DNA from: Photobacterium aquae
Lineage (GTDB): Bacteria > Pseudomonadota > Gammaproteobacteria > Enterobacterales > Vibrionaceae
Reading direction: 5' to 3'
Length of the DNA stretch: 64,000 nt
NCBI RefSeq assembly: GCF_001029445.1
Contig: NZ_LDOT01000020.1
Location: 62,001-126,000, forward strand
The position numbers were made by a program, and so were the translations under genes. Below, in pieces: positions 17,984 through 25,277 of the stretch. The stretch's first letter is position 1. Each line of letters starts with the position of its first letter. The notes under the pieces are model-generated. The model saw nothing but the letters and a program-made list of their open reading frames with translations. It was not told the origin of the DNA and did no database searches.

Positions 17984-19165
17984 ATGAACCAAGCACATAC
18001 CCTTACATTGGATGATGTAAAATTTGATGTAAGTACAGGTACGATCGAAAAATATACGAGCGATTATAAAAACATTGTTATACCTGATCATTTTGATGGT
18101 ACACCTGTCACTTCAATCGGTTCTAGTGCGTTTATAACAGAATTTTATAACGTGCTGATGGATAACACTTACGGTTTAACCAGTGTGACTATCCCTAACT
18201 CTGTGACATATATAGGGAATTATGCGTTTCAATTTAATTTATTAACGAGTGTTATTATCCCTGAATCTGTTACTTATATTGGTTCTAACGCGTTTGCTAA
18301 TAATTCTTTAACAAGCGTGATTATTCCTGACGCTGTGACCTCTATAGAGGATGCTGCGTTTGAATGCAATGAATTAACGAACGTAACTATTCCTGAATCA
18401 GTGACTATTATTGGCTGTCGAGCTTTCAAAGGTAATTTGTTAAAGAGTGTAACTATTCCTAATTCTGTTCTTGAAATAAGAGATGGTGCGTTTCAAGGTA
18501 ACTTATTAACGAGCGTGACGATTCCTGATTCAGTTGTTGAGCTAGGAGCGAGTGCATTTGAATTTAATTTGTTAACAAACGTAACCATTCCTGATTCTGT
18601 TACTAAAATTGGGGATTATGCGTTTTATCGTAATAAGTTATCAAGTGATTCACCTGTAATCGATAATAGTAGTGAAAAGCAGCCACATATCCTGACACGA
18701 GATGACGTAGAGTTTAATCATAGTACAGGCACAATAGTTAAATATATGGCCAATTATAAATACATTGTTATTCCTGAGGTATTAGACGGAACGCCTGTGA
18801 AGGCTATTGGTGCTGAGGCTTTTGTAAAATACACTTATGATAGTGAGCATGATAAATATTATGATCACACAGGTGAAGAACGTGGTTTTTATGAATGTGA
18901 TGGCTGCAGCGTCTGTCTTCGTACTTATGATGAATATTGTGAAGAATCACATGAAAATCACACCGAATGTGATGGTTTTGAGGATCGTGAGGGATGGCCT
19001 TTTGTTGAGGATGAACAATTACGGAAGGTGACTATCCCTAATTCTGTTACTTCTATTGGGGATTATGCATTTGCAAATAATGCCTTAACGGAAGCAGACG
19101 TTATCATTCCCGACACTGTTACTATCGGAGATAGTGTCTTTTGTGAATTTAATGTTTATGGGTGA
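17984..19165 (+). CDS. BspA-like leucine-rich-repeat protein
   Basis: A 393-residue protein built of BspA/LRR_5 repeats. Seven consecutive 22-residue units of the form LTSVTIPNSVTYIGNYAF..N lie at about residues 65-218 and are visible in the DNA as a 66-base periodicity from 18176 to 18637. A module of the type DDV.F..STGTI.KY...YK.IVIP...DGTPV.AIG occurs twice, at the N terminus and near residue 240. Between it and the last two repeats is an acidic Cys/His-rich insert (ECDGCSVCLRTYDEYC...). No signal peptide or anchor is evident. I take ATG 17984; an upstream GTG (17933) would add 17 residues. AT-rich and isolated, probably acquired. Such repeats usually mediate protein binding; the role here is unknown. 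Confidence 0.85.
   Translation: MNQAHTLTLDDVKFDVSTGTIEKYTSDYKNIVIPDHFDGTPVTSIGSSAFITEFYNVLMDNTYGLTSVTIPNSVTYIGNYAFQFNLLTSVIIPESVTYIGSNAFANNSLTSVIIPDAVTSIEDAAFECNELTNVTIPESVTIIGCRAFKGNLLKSVTIPNSVLEIRDGAFQGNLLTSVTIPDSVVELGASAFEFNLLTNVTIPDSVTKIGDYAFYRNKLSSDSPVIDNSSEKQPHILTRDDVEFNHSTGTIVKYMANYKYIVIPEVLDGTPVKAIGAEAFVKYTYDSEHDKYYDHTGEERGFYECDGCSVCLRTYDEYCEESHENHTECDGFEDREGWPFVEDEQLRKVTIPNSVTSIGDYAFANNALTEADVIIPDTVTIGDSVFCEFNVYG
18176..18637 (+). repeat. 66-base tandem repeats inside the LRR gene
   Basis: Seven in-frame 66-base units encode the 22-residue leucine-rich repeats. The units have diverged at synonymous positions but keep the codons for TIP.SV and AF..N. Recombination between units could change repeat number without shifting frame. 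Confidence 0.8.
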
Positions 19166-19180
19166 GGGAGTTTGGCCACT

Positions 19181-19195
19181 GCATTGGCAAGAGCC
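19181..19195 (+). repeat. Dispersed repeat GCATTGGCAAGAGCC, left copy
   Basis: The 15 bases are identical to 23313-23327, and similarity continues weakly for about 20 more bases. Both copies start about 15 bases after the stop codon of a plus-strand reading frame. Confidence 0.7.
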
Positions 19196-19282
19196 AGCCT
19201 TGAGCTGTCCGAAATCTTGAAATAACGTTTAGCATAGTTTGACATAAGGTGTCAGGTGTTACGAGTTATACACCTGAAGGGT

Positions 19283-19300
19283 AGGGCTGTTTTCTCTGTA
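19283..19300 (+). repeat. Direct repeat, right copy, flanking the LRR gene
   Basis: AGGGCTGTTTTCTCTGTA matches 17708-17725 at 17 of 18 bases. Confidence 0.7.
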
Positions 19301-19319
19301 TTTGGCATTTGACAAAAAG

Positions 19320-19341
19320 ACTCCCCCTTTTTCAAGGGGGA
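19320..19341. repeat. REP-like hairpin
   Basis: ACTCCCCCTT and AAGGGGGAGT form a perfect 10-bp stem around a TT/TC turn, followed by TAGAGGGGATT. The shape is that of short palindromic repeats scattered in many gammaproteobacterial genomes. It could also terminate the minus-strand module that ends at 19523. Confidence 0.55.
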
Positions 19342-19522
19342 GTTAGAGGGGATTGTACGTGAGAGTCACATCAGGCTAATAGCGATACAAATTAATCCGA
19401 TAAAAAGTCGATATTTTGAATGTCGCTTTAGAGTTGAAAGTGAGTATGAAAAATCATACCCCAATTTTAAGCTACTCCTTCAGATAAGAAGAACTAATTT
19501 GGGAAATAACTTATAATTTTTA

Positions 19523-21022
19523 TTAAGTGGCTAGTTTTTTTAACTCAGCATTTAAGTATTCATCAACAGCATCAACATCAATATGACCAGTGTTGTGCCA
19601 AGCATATACTTCTTTTAGAGCTAAAGTGCCAAATCGCGCCCAACCAATTAGGTTGGTTCTTAATAAAAATTGCACCATATCGCCACCTGACTTAAGTGCT
19701 GCATCGCCTGCATCAATTAAACAGAGTGTGCCGTGAGCAACCAATAGCATTCGTCGTAATTCTGGATTACTCGTAGAAGGAATACACTCCAGCCACGGCT
19801 TTTTGTGATAAAAGCGCTGCTTGCTTGTCCACATTAGCCGGGTTAAAAGTTCTGTAATCAGAACAGGGATTGCCATGGCAACGCCGTGTCTCAAATCGTA
19901 ACCTTTTTCGAAAACTTGTGTAGCTACAGTAGCAAAAGATTGTTTGTGTTGGCTGAATTCACCAACATCAAGTAGTAGCAGTAAATTATAGAAAGGGATT
20001 GGAATACCCGCACCACGACCTGATGCACCAGAAGAACCGGCCATGTCAGAGAATAGATGCCCCAGCCAGTTGGTAAAGCCAGAAAAAATTTTGGCTATAA
20101 AGTTTCCGCCTTTTAGTTCATGGGTCTCCGTATCAATAGTGATGATCTGACCGTTTGAGATAAAAGTTGAGGTATCAGTAAATTGATTTAAAATAGAGAA
20201 AAATAGACCAACGAGGTCGGGGGAATGCCCCAGACTTTTTAAATGGTGATTTTTAGGCGAAAGATTTTTGACTGCGCCATCTGTCCCGTTTTTACCAAAC
20301 GTGGTTGCTTGGTCATAATTAACTTTGAAGTTACGTTCTAAGTAGCCAATAGCACTCTTCGTTGAATTTCCTCCATCTTTACCCCCTTGCCAACCGCATA
20401 CTGACGCAAATTTTTCAACAGCTGAGTCAACGGCAGAATCTGCAACTTTGGTGAGCTTTCCTTCTCCGGGCATACCAACGAAGAACACATCGATAAGCCC
20501 ACCAATGACACCGCACGTGCCAGCGATGAGATAATCATACTTGTCACATTGAGCATTCTTGATAGTGAACTCGTCTTTGATCCGTTTTTCGAGCTCAATT
20601 CTCTGAATTGGCGACATCAGAGTAGTAAAAGGATCGGCACTTAAGTCAACGTAGTTGTTTAAGGCATACTGTTGAACCAATTGCTGGTATTGTGCCCAGT
20701 TCATGTTTTCATTGAAATCAAGAGTATCGAGCAAGGCTACTGGCAATATGGTGGGTGTTGCGTGAGTGTGTGCGACGGAGCTTTCTAGGTCGAATAACTC
20801 TTGGGTAATGTCAATTTCTTCAGCTAATTGCGAATTAATACTTTGGTTCTCCAGCATCATATCCAAATCGGCGAGTGCCAGATCAAGAGCATTATTATTG
20901 GATTGTTGGTTTTGCTGCAAAGCATTAAGCACGGCATCTAGCTCGCTTAGTTTATTTTCCGATTGATCCAGCTGGTGCTTTTGCACCAGCATGGCCGAAA
21001 CGTGTTCGTCTCGTTTAGTCAC
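19523..21022 (-). CDS. Conserved protein of unknown function, second gene of two-gene module
   Basis: A 499-residue protein that I cannot assign. The N-terminal 70 residues are Gln/Leu/Asp-rich and likely coiled coil. A hydrophobic segment follows near 170-190 (YLIAGTCGVIGGLIDVFFVGMPG). The centre contains unusually well-defined blocks: HHLKSLGHSPDLVGLFFSI, then STFISNGQIITIDTE, then NWLGHLFSD and AGSSGASGRGAGIPIPFY, which look like conserved His/Asp/Ser motifs. Further hydrophobic helices lie at about 385-400 and 435-490. It begins with GTG overlapping the stop of the upstream gene by one base (TAGTG), so translation is coupled. I have the impression of similar uncharacterised proteins in other phyla, but could not check. 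Confidence 0.7.
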   Translation of the reverse strand: MTKRDEHVSAMLVQKHQLDQSENKLSELDAVLNALQQNQQSNNNALDLALADLDMMLENQSINSQLAEEIDITQELFDLESSVAHTHATPTILPVALLDTLDFNENMNWAQYQQLVQQYALNNYVDLSADPFTTLMSPIQRIELEKRIKDEFTIKNAQCDKYDYLIAGTCGVIGGLIDVFFVGMPGEGKLTKVADSAVDSAVEKFASVCGWQGGKDGGNSTKSAIGYLERNFKVNYDQATTFGKNGTDGAVKNLSPKNHHLKSLGHSPDLVGLFFSILNQFTDTSTFISNGQIITIDTETHELKGGNFIAKIFSGFTNWLGHLFSDMAGSSGASGRGAGIPIPFYNLLLLLDVGEFSQHKQSFATVATQVFEKGYDLRHGVAMAIPVLITELLTRLMWTSKQRFYHKKPWLECIPSTSNPELRRMLLVAHGTLCLIDAGDAALKSGGDMVQFLLRTNLIGWARFGTLALKEVYAWHNTGHIDVDAVDEYLNAELKKLAT

Positions 21023-22677
21023 TATGAAAATATCCCTGACAATTTCCCTTTGATGACATCAGCTGCTTTGAAGTAGCCGATGGCCTCAAAGATTTTGGCA
21101 AGTTTTTCCATGTCTAAAGTAGAGATATCTTGTTTTAGAGTGAGTACCTTTACGGTTACAGTCTCACCGTCTTGTTCACGCTCAATGGTTTTCTCTTCGT
21201 AGAAAGACATAATAATAGTGTAAATTTGCTGCTTAGTTGCCTCACGAGTAAGTGATTGAAGTTTTTCGTGATTAAGTTCTTTTGGACACTTTAGCTTGAA
21301 GCATTTACTTTGAGTAGCGTCACCTTTTTGTGTAAGCACATTACCAGCGGAGGTCAACAGTTTTACTTTTTGTAAAAGCAGTTTTACTTTTTCGTCTTGA
21401 GCACCGTGAGAAAGAATTGTCTCGTTTAACTTGATGGTAATGAAGTTAATGTCTTCCATTAAGTGCGATACGGTTGCTTGAGTCTGCTTAATAACCTCAT
21501 TGAGCATCAGTTCTCTGCGTTTGGTCTTATCAAGTTCATTTGCTCCCGTTAGATGTTTAATACCTTTGTAAGCACCTACACCCAGTAGAACTGCAACACC
21601 AATACCTGTTGCCATACTTGAGAATCCGAGAGCACCGCCCAAGCCAAGTGTTGCAAGACCTGATGTTAAACCAGCTGCCGACATGCCGACTACTGAGCCA
21701 GAAAGATAAACTGCAGCTAGCGGAACGCCTACAGCGCCTGCTTTTGCACCAAGCTCTTTTAATCCGCGAGATAGTGCATCGTCACTAAAGTCATCATTGA
21801 GCATCTTAAAGTCAAGCTTGAGAGCATCGATGATTAGTTCAACTTCGTTATCACTGATATTGAAGAGATAATTGTTGTCTTTAAAGAATGCAAAATTTTC
21901 ATGCTGTCCATTGTTCACGCTCATGAAAACACTGAACAGATCTTTAACGAGCGAAATCTTGACGGATTTATTGTGGCTAGGTGTGCAGGTTTCATCGATG
22001 GTTTGCATCAGAGATTCTAGGTTCTCTAGCTCACTGGTTGTGGTGATGTACTCTCTCAGCGCAAAACGTGATTCAGAGCTAAGTTCTAAGCGAGTCATGA
22101 GCAGAAGTATTTGAGCAAATTCATCTTTGTCGACCTCGCCGTCGTCAGAGTACGCCATGTTCACTATGACTTTTAAGTACGCAACTTTGAGTTCTTCCGG
22201 CATTTCGGATAGTGCAACTAACTGATTCTCTTCTTCGAAAGTATCAAATTGACTGTTGATGGTGTTCAAAAGTTCAGCGAGCTTTTCAAGATTACATTCA
22301 CTGATGTGTTCGACTTTAAAGGTGGAGCCATCTTTTTTAGTGATTGTCGTGTACTCAGTGATTTTTTCTTTACCTTTATCATTAGTGGTTACGCTGCGGA
22401 CATATTCAGCAGTTTCTAGATCGCTAAAGTTTACCATTTCAGGTGATTGAAATGCTGGTTTATAGACCATTTTTTCACCGGTAAATGCGAGGCCATCTTT
22501 ACCACTGCCAAACACTGTGTTGTCGATTAATGCAATGACAGAGCCAACAGCATCATGTAGACACATTGATTTAGCCGCATTGTTGAGCTTTTTTTCTGGA
22601 ATATCTGGTGCGATGTGGAGGCCTTTATTCGCAACTTGGTTGATATTATCTTTAATAAATACATTTATGTTTTGCAT
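21022..22677 (-). CDS. TerB-like, glycine-rich membrane-hairpin protein, first gene of two-gene module
   Basis: A 551-residue protein of unknown function. Residues about 45-95 (DNTVFGSGKDGLAFTGEKM..., ending in FSDLETAEYV) look like a small bacterial PH-type beta domain. Residues about 155-205 (AYLKVIVNMAYSDDGEVDKDEF) resemble the TerB/DUF533-type helical domain with its acidic loop. Residues about 315-380 are a long Gly/Ala-rich hydrophobic stretch (GMSAAGLTSGLATLGLGGAL) able to form a membrane hairpin or glycine zipper, followed by a charged helical C-terminal third. There is no signal peptide, so the soluble domains should face the cytoplasm. It is the promoter-proximal gene of the pair. 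The domain calls are from pattern, not from a search. Confidence 0.7.
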   Translation of the reverse strand: MQNINVFIKDNINQVANKGLHIAPDIPEKKLNNAAKSMCLHDAVGSVIALIDNTVFGSGKDGLAFTGEKMVYKPAFQSPEMVNFSDLETAEYVRSVTTNDKGKEKITEYTTITKKDGSTFKVEHISECNLEKLAELLNTINSQFDTFEEENQLVALSEMPEELKVAYLKVIVNMAYSDDGEVDKDEFAQILLLMTRLELSSESRFALREYITTTSELENLESLMQTIDETCTPSHNKSVKISLVKDLFSVFMSVNNGQHENFAFFKDNNYLFNISDNEVELIIDALKLDFKMLNDDFSDDALSRGLKELGAKAGAVGVPLAAVYLSGSVVGMSAAGLTSGLATLGLGGALGFSSMATGIGVAVLLGVGAYKGIKHLTGANELDKTKRRELMLNEVIKQTQATVSHLMEDINFITIKLNETILSHGAQDEKVKLLLQKVKLLTSAGNVLTQKGDATQSKCFKLKCPKELNHEKLQSLTREATKQQIYTIIMSFYEEKTIEREQDGETVTVKVLTLKQDISTLDMEKLAKIFEAIGYFKAADVIKGKLSGIFS

Positions 22678-23086
22678 TGCAATACCTGAGATTTAGATAA
22701 ACGATTTTAGGCGTTAGCTCGATTACAAATCATGAAGTATGACCTAAAGTTCACTCTAACATGACAAGTTGAAATGATTTTACCTTTAGGTGGTTGTATA
22801 TTCTGTGAGGTTTAACACATGGATTTAAAATGAAAGCAACTCAATGACAATGGCAATTTTTAAAACTTGCGTTTAGATGTCATATGGTTTTTTCTGAAAT
22901 TAATAATGTAGCATTTCGTAATAGGTATTAATGATGATTTACGGAAGTCAAAATACATATGGCACAGAAGTGCTTTTGGGCTAGTCGATTTTTAGATATT
23001 TTGCATAAAGTGAACCTAGTATTACATACCAAGGATGAATTATTTTTCAATTGTGTGCATAGGATGATTTTCGTTAATATTAGGAA

Positions 23087-23299
23087 ATGTATGGCAAATT
23101 TTTAAGGAGCGTGGTTAAAACTCTTTGTGAAAATAATAATTCAGCCACTATCTATCAAACTCAGCCCTGCGAACAAACCAGCCCCGAATTGAATTGCCAC
23201 ATTCATGATCTTGCGAACATATTAGGGTTTGATTTTTTAAATGCTGAATATGATCTAACCACTCTAGTGGCGAGTGGTGTAGGGGAAAAAGGGAAATGA
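23087..23299 (+). CDS. Possible small ORF or gene remnant
   Basis: A 70-residue frame beginning MYGKFLRSVVKTLCENN. It has no recognisable domain. AAGGAG lies inside the frame at 23104-23109 rather than upstream of the ATG. It is followed 13 bases later by the dispersed repeat at 23313, just as the LRR gene is followed by the other copy, which hints that it may be the tail of a former gene. Low confidence that it is expressed. Confidence 0.25.
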   Translation: MYGKFLRSVVKTLCENNNSATIYQTQPCEQTSPELNCHIHDLANILGFDFLNAEYDLTTLVASGVGEKGK

Positions 23300-23312
23300 G
23301 TATTGAATGGTA

Positions 23313-23327
23313 GCATTGGCAAGAGCC
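23313..23327 (+). repeat. Dispersed repeat GCATTGGCAAGAGCC, right copy
   Basis: Identical to 19181-19195. Here the repeat is the left part of a larger cruciform: TAGCATT (23311-23317) can pair with AATGCTA (23345-23351), and GAGCCTGC (23323-23330) with GCAGGCTC (23336-23343). Confidence 0.75.
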
Positions 23328-23351
23328 TGCATTAAGCAGGCTCAAATGCTA

Positions 23352-23375
23352 ACAGAGCGGTTTGTACCGTTCTGT
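23352..23375 (-). terminator. Hairpin after the TrmY-like gene
   Basis: ACAGAGCGGT and ACCGTTCTGT form a 10-bp stem with one G-T pair and a TTGT loop, 14 bases beyond the stop codon on the minus strand. The T tract is weak. Confidence 0.55.
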
Positions 23376-23388
23376 GTTGTCTTGGGTC

Positions 23389-23988
23389 TTATTCTCGGCG
23401 ATCGAATTCATTATGAATAAGAACAACACACTGCGAAGCAAATAGCATTTTTGGTCCGAGGCTAATTTTGTGTGTATCAAGACGCTTTAGGCTATTCCAG
23501 CTCTTTTTAGGCATTGGGATATGATCCGTCAAGATAAAGCAAGCATTGCCCGTCAATGGTTCATCACGAATATCATTGCCCTTTTTATCGAGTAAATAGA
23601 GCGTATATTCTTCTGCCAGTCGCTGAACCAATTTTTCAAAGCTGATAGTTTCGACAGAAAGACCCGCCGAGACGTTTCGGCTCTCTTCTTTTTTCATGCC
23701 CGCCGAAAACTCTAGCGCTTTAGCAATTAATGCGATCAACGCTGACTCATGAAAACCGCCAATATTGACGAGTTTGGATGATTCAAAACATAAGGTACGT
23801 GAAAAATCAGCGGTGCTTTCAATGACCAAATAGACTATCACGTCATCACGATGAGACTGAGCCGTGAAAATCGCATTCATCAATACATGGGCAAGAATTT
23901 CAGAATGAGCGTCGTTACCCACTCCCGCAACGAAAGTCTTAGGGTCAGTAGAGGCGGCACGAGCACGGATTACAAAGGCTTTTTTCAT
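23389..23988 (-). CDS. TrmY-like SPOUT RNA methyltransferase (COG1901/DUF358)
   Basis: A 199-residue protein with the full TrmY pattern: FVIRARAASTDPKTFVAGVG at the N terminus, then HSEILAHVLMNAIF, AQSHRDDVIVYLVIES, and the knot-forming NACFILTDHIPMP near the C terminus. Archaeal TrmY methylates N1 of pseudouridine-54 in tRNA using S-adenosylmethionine. That modification is not normally found in bacterial tRNA, so the target of bacterial members is uncertain. It stands alone on the minus strand, in the accessory region, and no obvious ribosome-binding site precedes its ATG. Confidence 0.85.
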   Translation of the reverse strand: MKKAFVIRARAASTDPKTFVAGVGNDAHSEILAHVLMNAIFTAQSHRDDVIVYLVIESTADFSRTLCFESSKLVNIGGFHESALIALIAKALEFSAGMKKEESRNVSAGLSVETISFEKLVQRLAEEYTLYLLDKKGNDIRDEPLTGNACFILTDHIPMPKKSWNSLKRLDTHKISLGPKMLFASQCVVLIHNEFDRRE

Positions 23989-24328
23989 AGATAACCATTA
24001 GATAGCAAATTTGTTAGTTATATAAACGATGCATGATTTCTTGTCTATTAATAAATTTAATTATCGAAATAGCTCAATTTTTGTCAGCGTTCACGCATCC
24101 ACATTGCATTGATTCTAAAAAGTGGTGAGTTTACAAGTCAATAGAGGATGGATGCTCGCTGGTTGCTGACGGGTTAAGGTGTTGAATTAATAGGTATATT
24201 CATTTCTTGTTGTAATTTTGGCCTGCGTATCTTAACGACAATACCTAGGTGTGTGTTGATCTCCCTGCTACATTGAAACAGTAAGAGTTAACAGGCGAAG
24301 TCGATTTCGGTGATATCGAGGTGGGGCG
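23989..24328. other. Intergenic region without visible genes
   Basis: This 340-base divergent gap should hold the promoters of the TrmY-like gene and of the DUF6279-type lipoprotein gene. I see no RNA gene or defined operator. Confidence 0.5.
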
Positions 24329-25180
24329 ATGGGTGCTCGGATGGGGCGGGGCGTTAAGGTTTTCTTGCTGGTTGTGGCTGCCATACTGGTTGGCTGTACA
24401 ACGCGGCTGGCCTATAACAATCTTGATTTGTGGCTCTCTTTTCGTATCGATGATTACATCAATATGACATCCGAGCAGGAGGACCGTCTTGATAGCGACC
24501 TCTCGGCGGCCCTTGAGCGTCATCGGGCCCAGCAGCTACCGAAAATACATCGGGCGTTGGATCAGCTTCAGGCGGATGTCCAGCTGCCGATGAACTATGG
24601 TCACATGGGAAGCTACTACCGCCTGTTTACCGGATTGGGGCAGGACTCTGTGGCGGTACTGGCAATGCCGTTGGCCAACTTGCTGCGTGATCTCGATGAG
24701 TCGCAGGTGAACGGCCTCTATAATAAGATGCGTGAGCGGTTTGCTAAACTCGATGCAGAAAGGGCCGCTAAGAGCCCTTCTCAGCGTTTGAGCCAACGGA
24801 CACAGAGGCTCACCGAGTTTGCCCAGAAGTGGGTCGGTTCGTTGACTCCGCGCCAGCGCCAGCTAATTGCCGAGCTGGCAGGGTATCAGGTGGAAATGAC
24901 CCCGGTTTTTGTCTCGCTGCGCGATCAGTATTTTAAGGATTTCCAGCAATTGATGTTACAGCGTCGTCAGCCCGGCTTTGAGGCGAAGTTGGCGAGGCTG
25001 ATGCGGCAGATGGTGTCGCTAGAAGGTCCTAGCTATCAATCCGAGGTGCGCTTCTATTTAAACCGTCGGTTTGAATTGCTGACCCGGTTGAACCACACCT
25101 TGTCGGACAGCCAGCGCCAGCGGGCGACGGGGAAGTTGGTCGATCTGCGCAAAGATACTGCGTTATTAATTAACCAGTAG
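24329..25180 (+). CDS. DUF6279-family lipoprotein
   Basis: A 283-residue predicted lipoprotein of unknown function; the signal peptide ends in the lipobox ILVGC (Cys23). The mature part is almost entirely helical, with charged, Arg/Gln-rich amphipathic helices and the family opening RLAYNNLDLWLSF. The ATG at 24329 follows GAGGTGG at a good distance; an in-frame ATG four codons later is an alternative. It is the first of three plus-strand genes leading to ndh but has its own surroundings and no overlap with ycfP. Confidence 0.8.
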   Translation: MGARMGRGVKVFLLVVAAILVGCTTRLAYNNLDLWLSFRIDDYINMTSEQEDRLDSDLSAALERHRAQQLPKIHRALDQLQADVQLPMNYGHMGSYYRLFTGLGQDSVAVLAMPLANLLRDLDESQVNGLYNKMRERFAKLDAERAAKSPSQRLSQRTQRLTEFAQKWVGSLTPRQRQLIAELAGYQVEMTPVFVSLRDQYFKDFQQLMLQRRQPGFEAKLARLMRQMVSLEGPSYQSEVRFYLNRRFELLTRLNHTLSDSQRQRATGKLVDLRKDTALLINQ

Positions 25181-25277
25181 ACATGAAAATGCTAGGGGTG
25201 TCATGTTTTTCCCTCTTTCATTACTGAGCAAACCTGTTAGATTTGAGGTACGCAAGTAATCACGACAGGGAGAAAGG

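Larger units (their letters stand above)
19166..19522. other. Repeat-rich intergenic region
   Basis: A 357-base gap containing, in order: the sequence GCATTGGCAAGAGCC (19181-19195, also at 23313), the hairpin TCAGGTGT/ACACCTGA (19251-19276), the right copy of the 18-base repeat (19283-19300) and a REP-like hairpin (19320-19341). No gene is visible. Confidence 0.65.
22678..23388. other. Long AT-rich intergenic region
   Basis: About 710 bases between the two-gene module and the TrmY-like gene. It should contain the promoter of the module near 22680-22800. One short plus-strand frame (23087-23299) and two hairpins near the right end are listed separately. I see nothing else; it may contain decayed coding sequence. 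Confidence 0.5.

Noticed and set aside
23311..23351. Cruciform resembling an integron attC site
   Set aside because: The nested stems recall attC, but the required GTTRRRY/RYYYAAC core pair is not present in the right places, there is no cassette array and no integrase in view.
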